Origin: Arthrobacter sp. FW306-2-2C-D06B
GTDB lineage: Bacteria; Actinomycetota; Actinomycetes; Actinomycetales; Micrococcaceae
Length of the DNA: 64,000 nt
Assembly (NCBI RefSeq): GCF_021789175.1
Contig: NZ_CP084560.1
Location: forward strand, 4,500,407 to 4,564,406
Direction: 5' to 3'
Shown here: in pieces, positions 7,629-16,080 of the stretch
Numbering within the stretch: position 1 is the stretch's first letter
How the letters are laid out: every line of letters starts with the position of its first letter
The notes under the pieces: generated by a model
Databases searched by the model: none
Told to the model about the DNA's origin: nothing
What the model saw: the letters and a program-made list of their open reading frames with translations, nothing else
Program-made: the position numbers and the translations under genes

Positions 7629-8255
7629 CTAGCGTCCCGCGGTGATCCCGGCGAGGAGTTGCTCAAACGGCAGGGATTCCATCGCGTCCGCCTTGCGGTG
7701 CGGCTGCCCGCCGCTCAGGAGCCGGGTCAGCTCGCCGGCCGCGCGGTCCACGCGGACCGATAGCGGCGACGCTCCGTCATCGGTGTTTCCCCAGTCCTGG
7801 GGCCCGGCGAAAACGGACGTCTGGGTTATCCGGGTGCGAAGGTAGGTGAAGAGCGGACGCATGGCGTAATCGAGCACCATTTGGTGGCGGTCTGTGCCGC
7901 CCGTGGCACCGAGGAGAACTGCCTTGCCGTCCAGGGACTTCGGGTCCAGAACATCGATGAACGACTTGAACAGCCCGCTGTATGAGGCGCTGAAGACGGG
8001 CGTGACGGCGATGATGCCATCAGAATCCTCGACGCCGGCGATCACCTCCGCGAGGCGCGGCGCGGCATAGCCGGTGACGAAGTTGTTGGCGATATCCACG
8101 GCCAGGTCCCGGAGTTCGACAACGTCCACCTGCACCTCGTACCCGGCATCGCCCAGCTGGCGCTTGGCCGATGCGGCGAGCTGGTCTGCAAGAAGCCTGC
8201 TCGACGACGGTACGCCAAGTCCGGCGGAAAGGACGGTTATGCGGCGGGTCTCCAT
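7629..8255 (-). CDS. NADPH-dependent FMN reductase-like flavoprotein
   Basis: A 208-residue flavodoxin-fold protein of the NADPH-dependent FMN reductase family, in the branch annotated CE1759 or LLM-partnered FMN reductase. Visible elements are VLSAGLGVPSSSRLLADQLA (phosphate-binding loop near the N-terminus), the flavin-contacting TPVFSASYSGLFKSFIDVLD (about 106-124) and LLGATGGTDRHQMVLDYAMRPLF. It is expected to reduce free FMN with NAD(P)H in the cytoplasm, supplying a monooxygenase or acting on quinones or chromate. No partner monooxygenase lies alongside. Confidence 0.85.
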   Translation of the reverse strand: METRRITVLSAGLGVPSSSRLLADQLAASAKRQLGDAGYEVQVDVVELRDLAVDIANNFVTGYAAPRLAEVIAGVEDSDGIIAVTPVFSASYSGLFKSFIDVLDPKSLDGKAVLLGATGGTDRHQMVLDYAMRPLFTYLRTRITQTSVFAGPQDWGNTDDGASPLSVRVDRAAGELTRLLSGGQPHRKADAMESLPFEQLLAGITAGR

Positions 8256-8371
8256 GGCGATCTCCTGTTGCTGGGCGGTTCGATGGCTTCAAACCAGAGT
8301 ACATGCGTTTGCATCTATACTCCCAAACCGCGCCCGCGCCCCTTTTATTCCCCTGTTAGAGACGCACGGTG

Positions 8372-9223
8372 TTAGAGACGCACGGTTCCCTGGATGCACA
8401 TCACCGAACTCCCGCCCACCCAGATGTCCCCGTCTTCCGCTTTGACGTGGATGCGTCCCGCCCGGCCCAGCACCGTACCCTGCGCGGCCACGTATTGCTC
8501 CGGAGCCCGGCCGCTGCCGATAAGCCACTGGGCCGCCCCCGCATTGAAGCTTCCGGTCACGGGGTCCTCCACCATGGCGTCTCCGGGAATGAACGTCCGG
8601 ACCTCGAAATCGACGCCGGCACCCGGCTCATGGGGCCCGATCACACCGACCTTCAGATCCCCCAACGCCGCAAGGTCGGGCTCAAGGCCAAGGACCTGCT
8701 CGGCCGATTCGAGCAGCACGCCGATCCATTGGGGGCCATTGACAAGCCACGACGCATCCAAAAGCGCCGCTTGGGGCAGCCGGAGGCCTGCGGCCAACCG
8801 TTCCATGGCTGCCTCGCCCACGGGCCCGAAGCGGTTCAGCGGCGGCGCCGCGAAGGCAAGGCGGCCGCCGTCGAGCTTGACTTTGACCAAGCCTGCGCCG
8901 CATTCCTGAACCAGCGTCCCTTCCTGCTTCGGGACACCGCCGGCCGCCAGCCACGCATGCGCCGAGCCGAGAGTCGGATGTCCCGCGAAAGGAAATTCCT
9001 CGCTGCCAGTGAAGATCCGCACGCGGTAATCGGCCGCAGGATCGCTGGGCGGCAGCAGGAAGGTGGTCTCAGACAGGTTGGTCCAGTTGGCGAAGTGCTG
9101 CATCTGCTCCGCGCTGAGCCCTTCAGCGTCGACGACGACGGCAAGCGGATTGCCGAGGTACGGCACGTCAGTGAAGACATCCACTTGCGAGAAGGGCCTG
9201 GTGCGCATCGTTTCAAGGTTCAC
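8372..9223 (-). CDS. PhzF family isomerase/epimerase-like protein
   Basis: A 283-residue member of the PhzF (DAP-epimerase-like fold) family. The N-terminus FSQVDVFTDVPYLGNPLAVV is diagnostic. The catalytic Glu is E52 in LSETTF, and FPFAGHPTLGSAHAW and DPVTGSFNAGAAQWL are the two remaining family blocks. PhzF in phenazine producers isomerises trans-2,3-dihydro-3-hydroxyanthranilate, but most bacterial homologues have other, unknown substrates. With no other phenazine genes here, that pathway is not implied. It lies just downstream of the rplI terminator and is probably transcribed alone. Confidence 0.88.
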   Translation of the reverse strand: MNLETMRTRPFSQVDVFTDVPYLGNPLAVVVDAEGLSAEQMQHFANWTNLSETTFLLPPSDPAADYRVRIFTGSEEFPFAGHPTLGSAHAWLAAGGVPKQEGTLVQECGAGLVKVKLDGGRLAFAAPPLNRFGPVGEAAMERLAAGLRLPQAALLDASWLVNGPQWIGVLLESAEQVLGLEPDLAALGDLKVGVIGPHEPGAGVDFEVRTFIPGDAMVEDPVTGSFNAGAAQWLIGSGRAPEQYVAAQGTVLGRAGRIHVKAEDGDIWVGGSSVMCIQGTVRL

Positions 9224-9260
9224 CCCGGCAGGCTATCACCGGGGGTACGCGCGCAAAGCA

Positions 9261-9299
9261 AAGGACCCCCGCCTCCGGAAACCGGAGACGGGGGTCCTT
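9261..9299 (-). terminator. Terminator of the rpsF-ssb-rpsR-rplI operon
   Basis: AAGGACCCCCG and CTCCGG on one arm pair with CCGGAG and CGGGGGTCCTT on the other, leaving one A/C mismatch and a 3-nt loop. It lies 21 bp after the rplI stop on the minus strand and is followed there by TTTGCTTTG. It separates the ribosomal operon from the PhzF gene. Confidence 0.8.
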
Positions 9300-9320
9300 C
9301 AAGCTACGTCAAAGATAACG

Positions 9321-9773
9321 CTACTTTGCTGCTACGACCTCGAGGTCGATGACAGCGGAAACGTCCTCGTGCAGGCGGACGTTGGCCTGGTACGAACCAA
9401 GGGACTTGATGTGGTTCGGCAGTTCAACGTTGCGCTTGTCGATGGAGCCGAGGCCAGCGGCCTCAACTGCGGCAGCGACATCAGCCGGCTTGACGGTGCC
9501 GAAGAGACGACCGGACTCGCCGGCCTTCACTACGAGCTTGACCTTCTTGGAAGAAAGCGCAGAAGCCTGGGCCTGTGCAGCTTCAACCGAAGCGTGGGCA
9601 CGAGCAGCGCGGGCAGCCTTGATGGACTCAACCTGCTTCTCGCCACCCTTGGTCCAGGTCAGAGCGAAGCCGCGGGGCAGCAGGAAGTTACGTGCGTAAC
9701 CGTCCTTGACCTCGACAACATCGCCAGCAGCACCGAGACCGGTTACTTCGTGGGTCAGAATGAGCTTTGCCAT
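9321..9773 (-). CDS. rplI: 50S ribosomal protein L9
   Basis: A 150-residue protein with the standard two-domain L9 form. The N-terminal rRNA-binding domain ([34 protein letters not shown]) is joined by a long helix to the C-terminal domain ([39 protein letters not shown]). It binds 23S rRNA at the base of the L1 stalk. It is the last gene of the rpsF-ssb-rpsR-rplI operon, 17 bp after rpsR, and is followed by a strong terminator. Confidence 0.97.
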   Translation of the reverse strand: MAKLILTHEVTGLGAAGDVVEVKDGYARNFLLPRGFALTWTKGGEKQVESIKAARAARAHASVEAAQAQASALSSKKVKLVVKAGESGRLFGTVKPADVAAAVEAAGLGSIDKRNVELPNHIKSLGSYQANVRLHEDVSAVIDLEVVAAK

Positions 9774-9790
9774 GTTAGTTAATCCCTTCC

Positions 9791-10030
9791 TTAGCCGCGG
9801 CCAGCGCCGGAGTAAGGCAGCAGAGCAACTTCGCGGGCGTTCTTGATTGCCTGGGCGATTTTGCGCTGTTCCTGCACCGTGACGCCAGTGACGCGACGGG
9901 CGCGGATCTTTCCGCGGTCGGAGATGAACTTGCGCAGCAATGCTACGTCCTTGTAGTCGATGACGGTGATGTCAGCGGCCTTCAAGGGGTTGGACTTTGG
10001 TTTGGGCTTACGGAGTTCAGCCTTAGCCAT
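9791..10030 (-). CDS. rpsR: 30S ribosomal protein S18
   Basis: A 79-residue protein of the normal S18 size. It shows the conserved core [27 protein letters not shown] and [19 protein letters not shown]. It binds 16S rRNA as a heterodimer with S6 in the platform of the small subunit, and its gene lies with rpsF and ssb in the usual order. GGAGCTCC stands just upstream of its ATG. No zinc-ribbon CxxC set is present, so it is the zinc-independent form (C- form). Confidence 0.97.
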   Translation of the reverse strand: MAKAELRKPKPKSNPLKAADITVIDYKDVALLRKFISDRGKIRARRVTGVTVQEQRKIAQAIKNAREVALLPYSGAGRG

Positions 10031-10155
10031 CGTGGAGCTCCTTTTCTATGGAGCCCGTGGAATGGATCCACGGGATGGTGGTGCTCGACGGCGGTCGCCA
10101 CCCGGGTGCCTCGCGGCACGTCCGGCGGGTTCCGGCGTCGAGCTTTTATGAGTGT

Positions 10156-10731
10156 TTAGAAGGGAGGTTCGGAATCCGGGCCGTTGCCCCATCCGCCCGC
10201 ATTGCTGACACCCGGGGTAGCCCAGGGGTCTTCCTGCGGTGCGGATTGGCCGCCGCCCCATGTTCCGCCGGAGTTGCCGCCCTGGTTTGCACCAGCGCCG
10301 CCACCTCCGAAGCCGCCGCTGTTGTTGCCGCCGCCGAAGCCGCCCTGACCACCCTGACCGCCGGAGCGCTGGGTGCGGTTGACCTTGGCGTTGGCGTAAC
10401 GCAGGCTCGGGCCGATTTCATCGACTTCGAGCTCGATAACGGTGCGCTTCTCGCCTTCCTTGGTTTCGTAGGAACGGCTCTTCAGTCGGCCGGAAACGAT
10501 CACGCGCATGCCCTTGGTGAGGGATTCGGCGACGTTTTCAGCTGCTTCGCGCCATACCGATGCGCGGAGGAACAGGGTTTCCCCGTCCTTCCATTCATTG
10601 GACTGGCGGTCGAAGGTCCGGGGAGTAGAAGCGATGGTGAAGTTCGCTACCGCCGAGCCTGACGGTGTGAACCGCAGTTCGGGGTCATTGGTGAGATTAC
10701 CGATGACCGTAATAGTGGTTTCGCCTGCCAT
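10156..10731 (-). CDS. ssb: Single-stranded DNA-binding protein
   Basis: A 191-residue SSB with an N-terminal OB fold (about 1-110: [60 protein letters not shown]). A Gly/Asn-rich flexible linker ([17 protein letters not shown]) precedes the acidic tip SEPPF in place of the usual DDDIPF, which is the protein-interaction tail. The tetramer coats single-stranded DNA at forks and recruits replication and repair partners. It lies between rpsF and rpsR, as in most bacteria. Confidence 0.96.
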   Translation of the reverse strand: MAGETTITVIGNLTNDPELRFTPSGSAVANFTIASTPRTFDRQSNEWKDGETLFLRASVWREAAENVAESLTKGMRVIVSGRLKSRSYETKEGEKRTVIELEVDEIGPSLRYANAKVNRTQRSGGQGGQGGFGGGNNSGGFGGGGAGANQGGNSGGTWGGGQSAPQEDPWATPGVSNAGGWGNGPDSEPPF

Positions 10732-10786
10732 CTACTGCCTCCTTGTTCGTTCCTGCGGGGTAAAGAATGAAAGCCTGGAGCTGAAA

Positions 10787-11092
10787 TTACTCAGCAACGA
10801 CCTTCTGCTCTTCGGGGCGGGTGATCTTGGTGCGCATGATGGTCTCGTTGAGACTCAGCTGGCGGTCAAGTTCCTTGGCGGTTTCCGGCTTGGCGGTGAA
10901 GTTCACCACAGCGTAGATACCTTCGGACTTCTTCTTGATGTCGTAAGCGAGGCGACGGCGGCCCCAGATGTCAACCTTTTCGATGGTTCCACCATCGGTA
11001 GTGATGACATTGAGGAACTTCTGAAGCGACGGCTCTACGGTACGCTCTTCGACCTCGGGGTCGATGATTACCATCAATTCGTAAGGACGCAT
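10787..11092 (-). CDS. rpsF: 30S ribosomal protein S6
   Basis: A 101-residue S6 protein ([51 protein letters not shown]) that pairs with S18 on the 30S platform. ATG 11092 is chosen because AAAGGAGGTG (minus strand, about 11103-11112) gives a good ribosome binding site; the longer frame from 11104 would start inside that site. It is the first gene of the rpsF-ssb-rpsR-rplI operon. The 228 bp upstream (11093-11320) hold the operon leader and promoter and no gene. Confidence 0.96.
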   Translation of the reverse strand: MRPYELMVIIDPEVEERTVEPSLQKFLNVITTDGGTIEKVDIWGRRRLAYDIKKKSEGIYAVVNFTAKPETAKELDRQLSLNETIMRTKITRPEEQKVVAE

Positions 11093-11320
11093 ATGTGAAC
11101 CCACCTCCTTTGGGCTAAGCGGTTACGGCATTTCCGTAACAGGAGGTTCATTTGCGATGAACAGTGCTGCTGACCGCTTCCAGAAGCGGAAGCAGGGCGC
11201 AGCACAGACTTCAATATCTTAGTCCATTTCCCGCCTCTAAGCCTATTCGGCGTGTCGGCAAGGTGGAACGCGCGGCGTCGCGTATGTGGATAACTTTCGC
11301 GGCTCAGGCAGACTGAACCC

Positions 11321-11659
11321 ATGACCATGCTCAAATCCGTCGCACTGTTTGTCCTCGCGGCCGTCGCCGAGATCGGCGGGGCGTGGCTCGTGTGGCAATC
11401 AGTCAGGGAAGCCAAACCGTGGTGGTGGGCTGGCCTTGGGATCGCGGCCCTCGGCATCTACGGGTTCGTGGCGGCGTTCCAGCCTGACGCACACTTCGGC
11501 CGTGTCCTCGCAGCATATGGAGGGGTGTTCATCGCCGGATCATTGGCTTGGGGAATGCTCATGGACGGTTTCCGCCCGGATCGTTGGGACGTCATCGGCG
11601 CCATGATCTGCATCCTGGGCGTGGCCGTCATCATGTTCGCACCCCGGCCTGTCAGCTAA
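11321..11659 (+). CDS. YnfA/UPF0060 family small membrane protein
   Basis: A 112-residue protein with four transmembrane helices. It carries the UPF0060 signatures [17 protein letters not shown] near the N-terminus and [20 protein letters not shown] in the third helix, followed by [22 protein letters not shown]. YnfA proteins are small membrane proteins related in fold to SMR drug transporters; transport is suspected but not proven for this member. Two ATGs (11321 and 11327) could start it; the first is used. It diverges from the rpsF operon. Confidence 0.9.
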   Translation: MTMLKSVALFVLAAVAEIGGAWLVWQSVREAKPWWWAGLGIAALGIYGFVAAFQPDAHFGRVLAAYGGVFIAGSLAWGMLMDGFRPDRWDVIGAMICILGVAVIMFAPRPVS

Positions 11660-11813
11660 GCCGGCAACGCAGCTAAGCCGTCACGCCGCGCAACTTGCTG
11701 GACCGTCCGACGTCGGGATCCCCCGGTTTTCCGGGTCGCGGCTCCACGCCGCACGCTAAAAATCTGCGTGGCGTGACGCCGGGGCCGGCCAACCCGCGTG
11801 CCATGATCTGACT

Positions 11814-12485
11814 ATGAACGCCGCAGCAAAGAACCAACGTCCGAAGACTGCCCGTGCCAAACGTTCCCGATTGCGGTTCGGGCTAATGATCGTCACCGGC
11901 ATCGCTGCGGCCGTAGCGACCGGAATATGGGGTCAGTGGATCTACGCACCCGCCGCGGGCTGGGCCGTGGCCGCGGTGGTCTACAACGTTTTCGTGTGGA
12001 CGATCATCACCCCGATGAAGGCCGATCAGACGAGAAGCCATGCTACCGAAGAGGATCCGCGGCGCTCCACCGCCGACCTCCTCATCCTGTGTGCCGCCGT
12101 CGGTTCCCTGGCAGCCGTCGTGCTCGTGATGATCGGCGCCAAGGATGCGCACGGATTCGACAAATTCATGCTCGCCCTGCTGGCCCTCGTTGGTGCAGCG
12201 GCCTCGTGGCTCCTGGTCCACACCCTCTTCACCTTGCGTTATGCCGAGGTGTACTACACGTCCGATCCACCCCAAGGCATCGAATTCAACCAGAAAGAAC
12301 CGCCGCAATACACGGATTTCGCGTACATGGCATTCAGCCTGGGGATGACCTACCAAGTCTCGGACACGTCGATCACCACCAGGGCAATGCGGTCCGCTGC
12401 TTTGCGGCACAGCCTGCTCGCCTACGTTTTCGGCGTCGGGATCCTGGCCACCACGATCAACCTCGTGGTCAGCCTCGCATCCTGA
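11814..12485 (+). CDS. DUF1345 family membrane protein
   Basis: A 223-residue membrane protein with a basic N-terminus (KTARAKRSRLR) and about five transmembrane helices. DUF1345 hallmarks are YNVFVWTIITPMKAD, the LRYAEVYYTSDPPQGIEFN loop, and the DFAYMAFSLGMTYQVSDT motif before the last helices. No biochemical function is known for the family. It converges with the M18 aminopeptidase gene with 1 bp between the stops, so no terminator fits between them. Confidence 0.88.
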   Translation: MNAAAKNQRPKTARAKRSRLRFGLMIVTGIAAAVATGIWGQWIYAPAAGWAVAAVVYNVFVWTIITPMKADQTRSHATEEDPRRSTADLLILCAAVGSLAAVVLVMIGAKDAHGFDKFMLALLALVGAAASWLLVHTLFTLRYAEVYYTSDPPQGIEFNQKEPPQYTDFAYMAFSLGMTYQVSDTSITTRAMRSAALRHSLLAYVFGVGILATTINLVVSLAS

Positions 12486-12486
12486 G

Positions 12487-13788
12487 CTAGATCGCTGTTC
12501 GGAAGAACAACTCCGCCACCGTGGCCAGGTGGCGCGGGTCTTCAACGCCGCATAGCTCGCGTGCCGAGTGCATCGACAAAAGCGGCACGCCGACGTCGAC
12601 CGTCCTGATGCCCAGGCGGGTAGCCGTCAGCGGACCGATGGTAGAGCCGCACGGGACGTCGTTGTTGGAGACGAACTCCTGGTAGGGGACACCCGCCACG
12701 CCGCAGAGCCGGGCCCAGAAGGCCGCGCCGGTGGCGTCCGTGGCGTAACGCTGGTTGGCGTTGATCTTCAGGAGCGGTCCGCCATTGAGGATGGGCCGGT
12801 TGGCGGGATCGTGCCGCTCGGGGTAATTGGGGTGGACGGCGTGGCCTGCATCCGCGGAAACACAGAACGACGCCGACAACGCCTGCCGCCGTTCACTCAC
12901 GGTGGCGCCGAATCCGTCGGAGATCCGGGTGAGGATGTCTTCGAGGATGGGTCCGCAGGCCCCGGAGCGCGAGGCAGAGCCGATTTCTTCGTGGTCGAAG
13001 GCGGCCAGGACGGCGATGGGGCCGGCTGTCGGCGCACCCGCGGCTGCGTGCGCAATAAGTGCCGCAAGCCCGGCGTGGGTTGAAGAGAGGTTGTCGAGCC
13101 GTCCTGAAGCGAAGAACTCGCCCTTGGCACCGAACTGCTCAGGCGCCTGGGTGTCCGCGACGACGATGTCGTAGCCACCGATCTGCGCGGGATCCACGGA
13201 AGCCCCGGCCACGGAGTCCGCCAGGATTGCCAGGACGTCCGCGGAATCGGGATCGCCGAGGCCGAAAACCGGGTTCATGTGCTGTTGCTTGTCGAGCGTG
13301 AGGCCGTCATTGACAGCCCGGTCCAGGTGGATGGCCAACTGCGGGAAGCGCAGGAGCGGTCCGGTAGCTGTGAGGTGCTGGGTGCCGTCCAGCATCACGA
13401 GCCGGCCCGCGAGCCGAAGCTCACGATCCAGCCAGGAGTTCAACAAAGGGCCGCCGTAGACCTCCATGCCGGCCTGGAGCCAGCCGAACTTGCCTGTCGT
13501 CGGCTTGGGCTTGAGCTTGAAGGACGGAGAATCCGTGTGGGCGCCGAGGATATTGAACGCCGTAGTCGGAGTTGCGCCTTCCGGCGTCACCCAGGCGATG
13601 AGGGCGCCATCGCGCATCACGTAGAAGCTCCCAGCCCCGCCCTCCCATGGCAGAAGTTCATCAAGGGCCGTGAAACCTGCCGCATCGAGGCGGTGCGCGG
13701 CCTCGTGGACCGCGTGGAAGCTCGACGGCGATGCGCTCACATACGCGCCAAGGTCCTGGATGTGTTCTGCAGCGGAGTTCGAAGGCAT
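12487..13788 (-). CDS. M18 family aminopeptidase
   Basis: A 433-residue zinc metalloaminopeptidase of the aspartyl-aminopeptidase (M18) family. It removes N-terminal residues from peptides in the cytoplasm as a large oligomer. Metal and catalytic blocks are LGAHTDSPSFKLKP (H84 region), GRLDNLSSTHAGLAAL, FDHEEIGSASRSGACGP, DAGHAVHPNYPERHDPANRP and the C-terminal VPLLSMHSARELCG. Length is typical. The frame opens at ATG 13788. It lies downstream of the membrane protein gene at 13832 on the same strand. Confidence 0.93.
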   Translation of the reverse strand: MPSNSAAEHIQDLGAYVSASPSSFHAVHEAAHRLDAAGFTALDELLPWEGGAGSFYVMRDGALIAWVTPEGATPTTAFNILGAHTDSPSFKLKPKPTTGKFGWLQAGMEVYGGPLLNSWLDRELRLAGRLVMLDGTQHLTATGPLLRFPQLAIHLDRAVNDGLTLDKQQHMNPVFGLGDPDSADVLAILADSVAGASVDPAQIGGYDIVVADTQAPEQFGAKGEFFASGRLDNLSSTHAGLAALIAHAAAGAPTAGPIAVLAAFDHEEIGSASRSGACGPILEDILTRISDGFGATVSERRQALSASFCVSADAGHAVHPNYPERHDPANRPILNGGPLLKINANQRYATDATGAAFWARLCGVAGVPYQEFVSNNDVPCGSTIGPLTATRLGIRTVDVGVPLLSMHSARELCGVEDPRHLATVAELFFRTAI

Positions 13789-13831
13789 GGCTTCGAGTCT
13801 AGCCGCGGCCGCGGATTTGCCGGCCCCTCGT

Positions 13832-15274
13832 TCAACGTCGGATGAACAATTCTGCCGTGGGTTCGGCTGATTTGAGGACCCAGCCGGGGTTTGTGTTTAG
13901 CCAGCGGGCCAGCCCGGTAGCGGGAGGTACCAGGACGCAGTCCGCACCGCGCAGCCCTTCGTTCAGATCCCCTTGGCCGTCGAGGACGCGCAAGGATTGC
14001 GTGACCCGCTCCGCGCCATAGAGATCGTTTCGCGAATCAATGGACACCGGGACATCGGGCCTTTCTAGGATCACCAGTCCGCCTAGCTGGTATTCGTTGA
14101 ACAACTTGCAACCAGCCGGAATGGCCTGGATTGCTGCGCGTGGGAAATGTGCTGGATCCGGACGGCCGAAGAAAGGGAGATTGAAAACTGCCAGCCCTAT
14201 AGCGATCACGAGGACGGCGGTGGCACCTTGGAAGAACAACCGTCGGCGACTGGCAAAGTAGCGCAACACCACCTCGTGTGACGCAAACGCCGCCAGAACC
14301 GGCAACGCCAGCAAGACAAGGATTGGAAGGACGCGCATTGCAGCCACTGATCCGCAGGCCGCAACTGCGATTGCGGCCGTGAATACCGGGTCTCCTCGGC
14401 GTGCCGCAACGCCAAGTCCGAGAAGACCGATGGCCAACATAACAAGCTGCAATGGATCAGCCGGGTTGAATGGCTGCCATTCCGTAATGACAGTCGATTC
14501 AGTCTTGACTTGCAGCGTTTGGGCGAGCAGCCCTGCGCCGTAAGGATTTACGAGTGAGCAAAGCATTGTTACTAGTAGCGCTGCCAGAAACCAGCCTGAT
14601 CGGCTGCGCGTGCTTCGTCTCAAGAACACCAAAAGGGCACTGGCACCCACAATTGCCACGCCCAGCAAGGCTCCCGCGTGCAAGTTGACCCAAAGAATCG
14701 TCAGGACGGCGATAGCAATGAGCGGCCAAACCGGCTTAGGCACCTCTACCAGCCGCTGTAGGAGCATCACGAGTGCCAGGACGGCAATGTAATCCACGAG
14801 CTGGGGCCGCGCCGACAAAAACAATGTCAACAATGGCGCTCCAATCAGAAGCACCCAAGCGGACGGTACCGGCGCTGCTCCCAGTCGCCGGGCGAGAAGC
14901 AGCACCAGTCCACAGATGACGGCGACGAAGCATGCGCAGACAAGAGCAACACCCACCAAACCGGCCGCTTCGTAAGAGAATCCGAGGACGACGTTGAAAG
15001 CCCACGAGTTTAGCGTCCATGGTTTTCCGCTGACGGTCCACGAAAACGGATCCACTGAGGGAATTCGGCCTTCGGTGATCGTAAGGAGCCCCGTGCGGAC
15101 CTGCCAAAATGTATCTGACTCGGCGAGGTTTTCGGACCGAATCAAGGCAAACGGAAGGAACGCCAACCACGCCAGCATCCAGAACTTGCCCGGCGCTTCA
15201 GTCCCCAGGCGAGAAGCAGCCTGGTTACTTTGCCCGACAACTTCGCTCCGCGGTTCCCCCATGAGCCATACCAT
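13832..15274 (-). CDS. Large multi-pass membrane protein, GT-C-like
   Basis: A 480-residue protein with about eleven hydrophobic segments. Near the N-terminus is a soluble loop with SDTFWQVRTG and RIPSVDPFSWTVSGKPWTLNSWAFNVVLG. This acidic DTFW plus DPFSW/W-rich loop recalls the first external loop of GT-C polyprenyl-linked glycosyltransferases, but no family can be named. The C-terminal 90 residues are soluble (VSIDSRNDLYGAERVT). The gene is visibly less G/C-rich at third positions than its neighbours, hinting at a different origin. The start could also be ATG 15262. It lies 110 bp downstream of the response regulator gene on the same strand. Confidence 0.8.
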   Translation of the reverse strand: MVWLMGEPRSEVVGQSNQAASRLGTEAPGKFWMLAWLAFLPFALIRSENLAESDTFWQVRTGLLTITEGRIPSVDPFSWTVSGKPWTLNSWAFNVVLGFSYEAAGLVGVALVCACFVAVICGLVLLLARRLGAAPVPSAWVLLIGAPLLTLFLSARPQLVDYIAVLALVMLLQRLVEVPKPVWPLIAIAVLTILWVNLHAGALLGVAIVGASALLVFLRRSTRSRSGWFLAALLVTMLCSLVNPYGAGLLAQTLQVKTESTVITEWQPFNPADPLQLVMLAIGLLGLGVAARRGDPVFTAAIAVAACGSVAAMRVLPILVLLALPVLAAFASHEVVLRYFASRRRLFFQGATAVLVIAIGLAVFNLPFFGRPDPAHFPRAAIQAIPAGCKLFNEYQLGGLVILERPDVPVSIDSRNDLYGAERVTQSLRVLDGQGDLNEGLRGADCVLVPPATGLARWLNTNPGWVLKSAEPTAELFIRR

Positions 15275-15384
15275 AGCGGAGCGCCCCGATGCCTGACAGG
15301 GTCATCCAGGAAATCCATGATGGAGAGAATCCTCAGTTCCGCCTGCATTTAAAGCTAAGCGGCCAAAGAGAGCTCAGGCTGACG

Positions 15385-16080
15385 TTAGTAATCAGGGTTG
15401 CTCGGGATCACGAGTCCTGTTTCGTACGCGTACACCACTACCTGCACCCGGTCCCGCAGGTGCAGCTTGGTGAGGATCCGCCGGACGTGGGTCTTGACCG
15501 TGGCCTCGGACAGGAAGAACTTGTGGGCGATTTCCGCGTTGGACAGCCCTGCGGCGATAGCTTCCAGCATCTCGGTTTCGCGGGGCGTCAATTCTTCGAG
15601 CAGCGGATCTCGGGGCTGGGCTGTGGCGTGGCCGGGCATGCGACCCCCGCGGACGTAGGTCTCCAGGAGCCGCTGGGTGACCCTCGGAGCCACCACGGCG
15701 TCGCCGCTGGCCACAAGACGGACGCCCTGGACCAACTCAGCAGGCGCAACATCCTTGAGCAGGAACGCGGAGGCCCCTGCCTGAAGGCCTGAGAATGCAT
15801 ATTCATCAAGGTCAAAGGTCGTCAGGATGATGATCCTGGCGTTGGATGCCGAGGCCGTAATCCGCCGTGTGGCTTCGATTCCATCCAAGGCAGGCATCCG
15901 GACATCCATGAGCACCACGTCCGGTTCCAGTTCCTCGACCTTCCGTACGGCTTCGGCGCCGTCGGAGGCTTCGCCCACTACCTCGAGATCGTCTTCGCCT
16001 TCCAGGATGAGCCGAAATCCCATGCGCAGCAGGGGTTGGTCGTCCACCAGCAGAACCCTGATGGGAGCATTGTCGGTCAT
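15385..16080 (-). CDS. NarL/LuxR-family response regulator (BcrA-type ABC cassette)
   Basis: A 231-residue response regulator. The receiver domain (about 5-125) has VLLVDDQPLLRMGF and the phosphorylation Asp in DVVLMDVRMPALDG; a LuxR-type HTH follows at about 160-220 (LTPRETEMLEAIAAGLSNAEIAHKFFLSEATVKTHV). Its ATG overlaps the stop of the histidine kinase gene by 4 bp, so the two are translationally coupled. It is the last gene of an ABC ATPase-permease-kinase-regulator operon. It probably controls that operon through the TCAGGG repeats at 19380. Confidence 0.94.
   Translation of the reverse strand: MTDNAPIRVLLVDDQPLLRMGFRLILEGEDDLEVVGEASDGAEAVRKVEELEPDVVLMDVRMPALDGIEATRRITASASNARIIILTTFDLDEYAFSGLQAGASAFLLKDVAPAELVQGVRLVASGDAVVAPRVTQRLLETYVRGGRMPGHATAQPRDPLLEELTPRETEMLEAIAAGLSNAEIAHKFFLSEATVKTHVRRILTKLHLRDRVQVVVYAYETGLVIPSNPDY

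Noticed and set aside
11679..11783. Inverted repeat CGTCACGCC...GGCGTGACG between ynfA-like and DUF1345 genes
   Set aside because: The arms are about 85 nt apart and imperfect beyond 9-10 bp; too weak to call a terminator or RNA gene.
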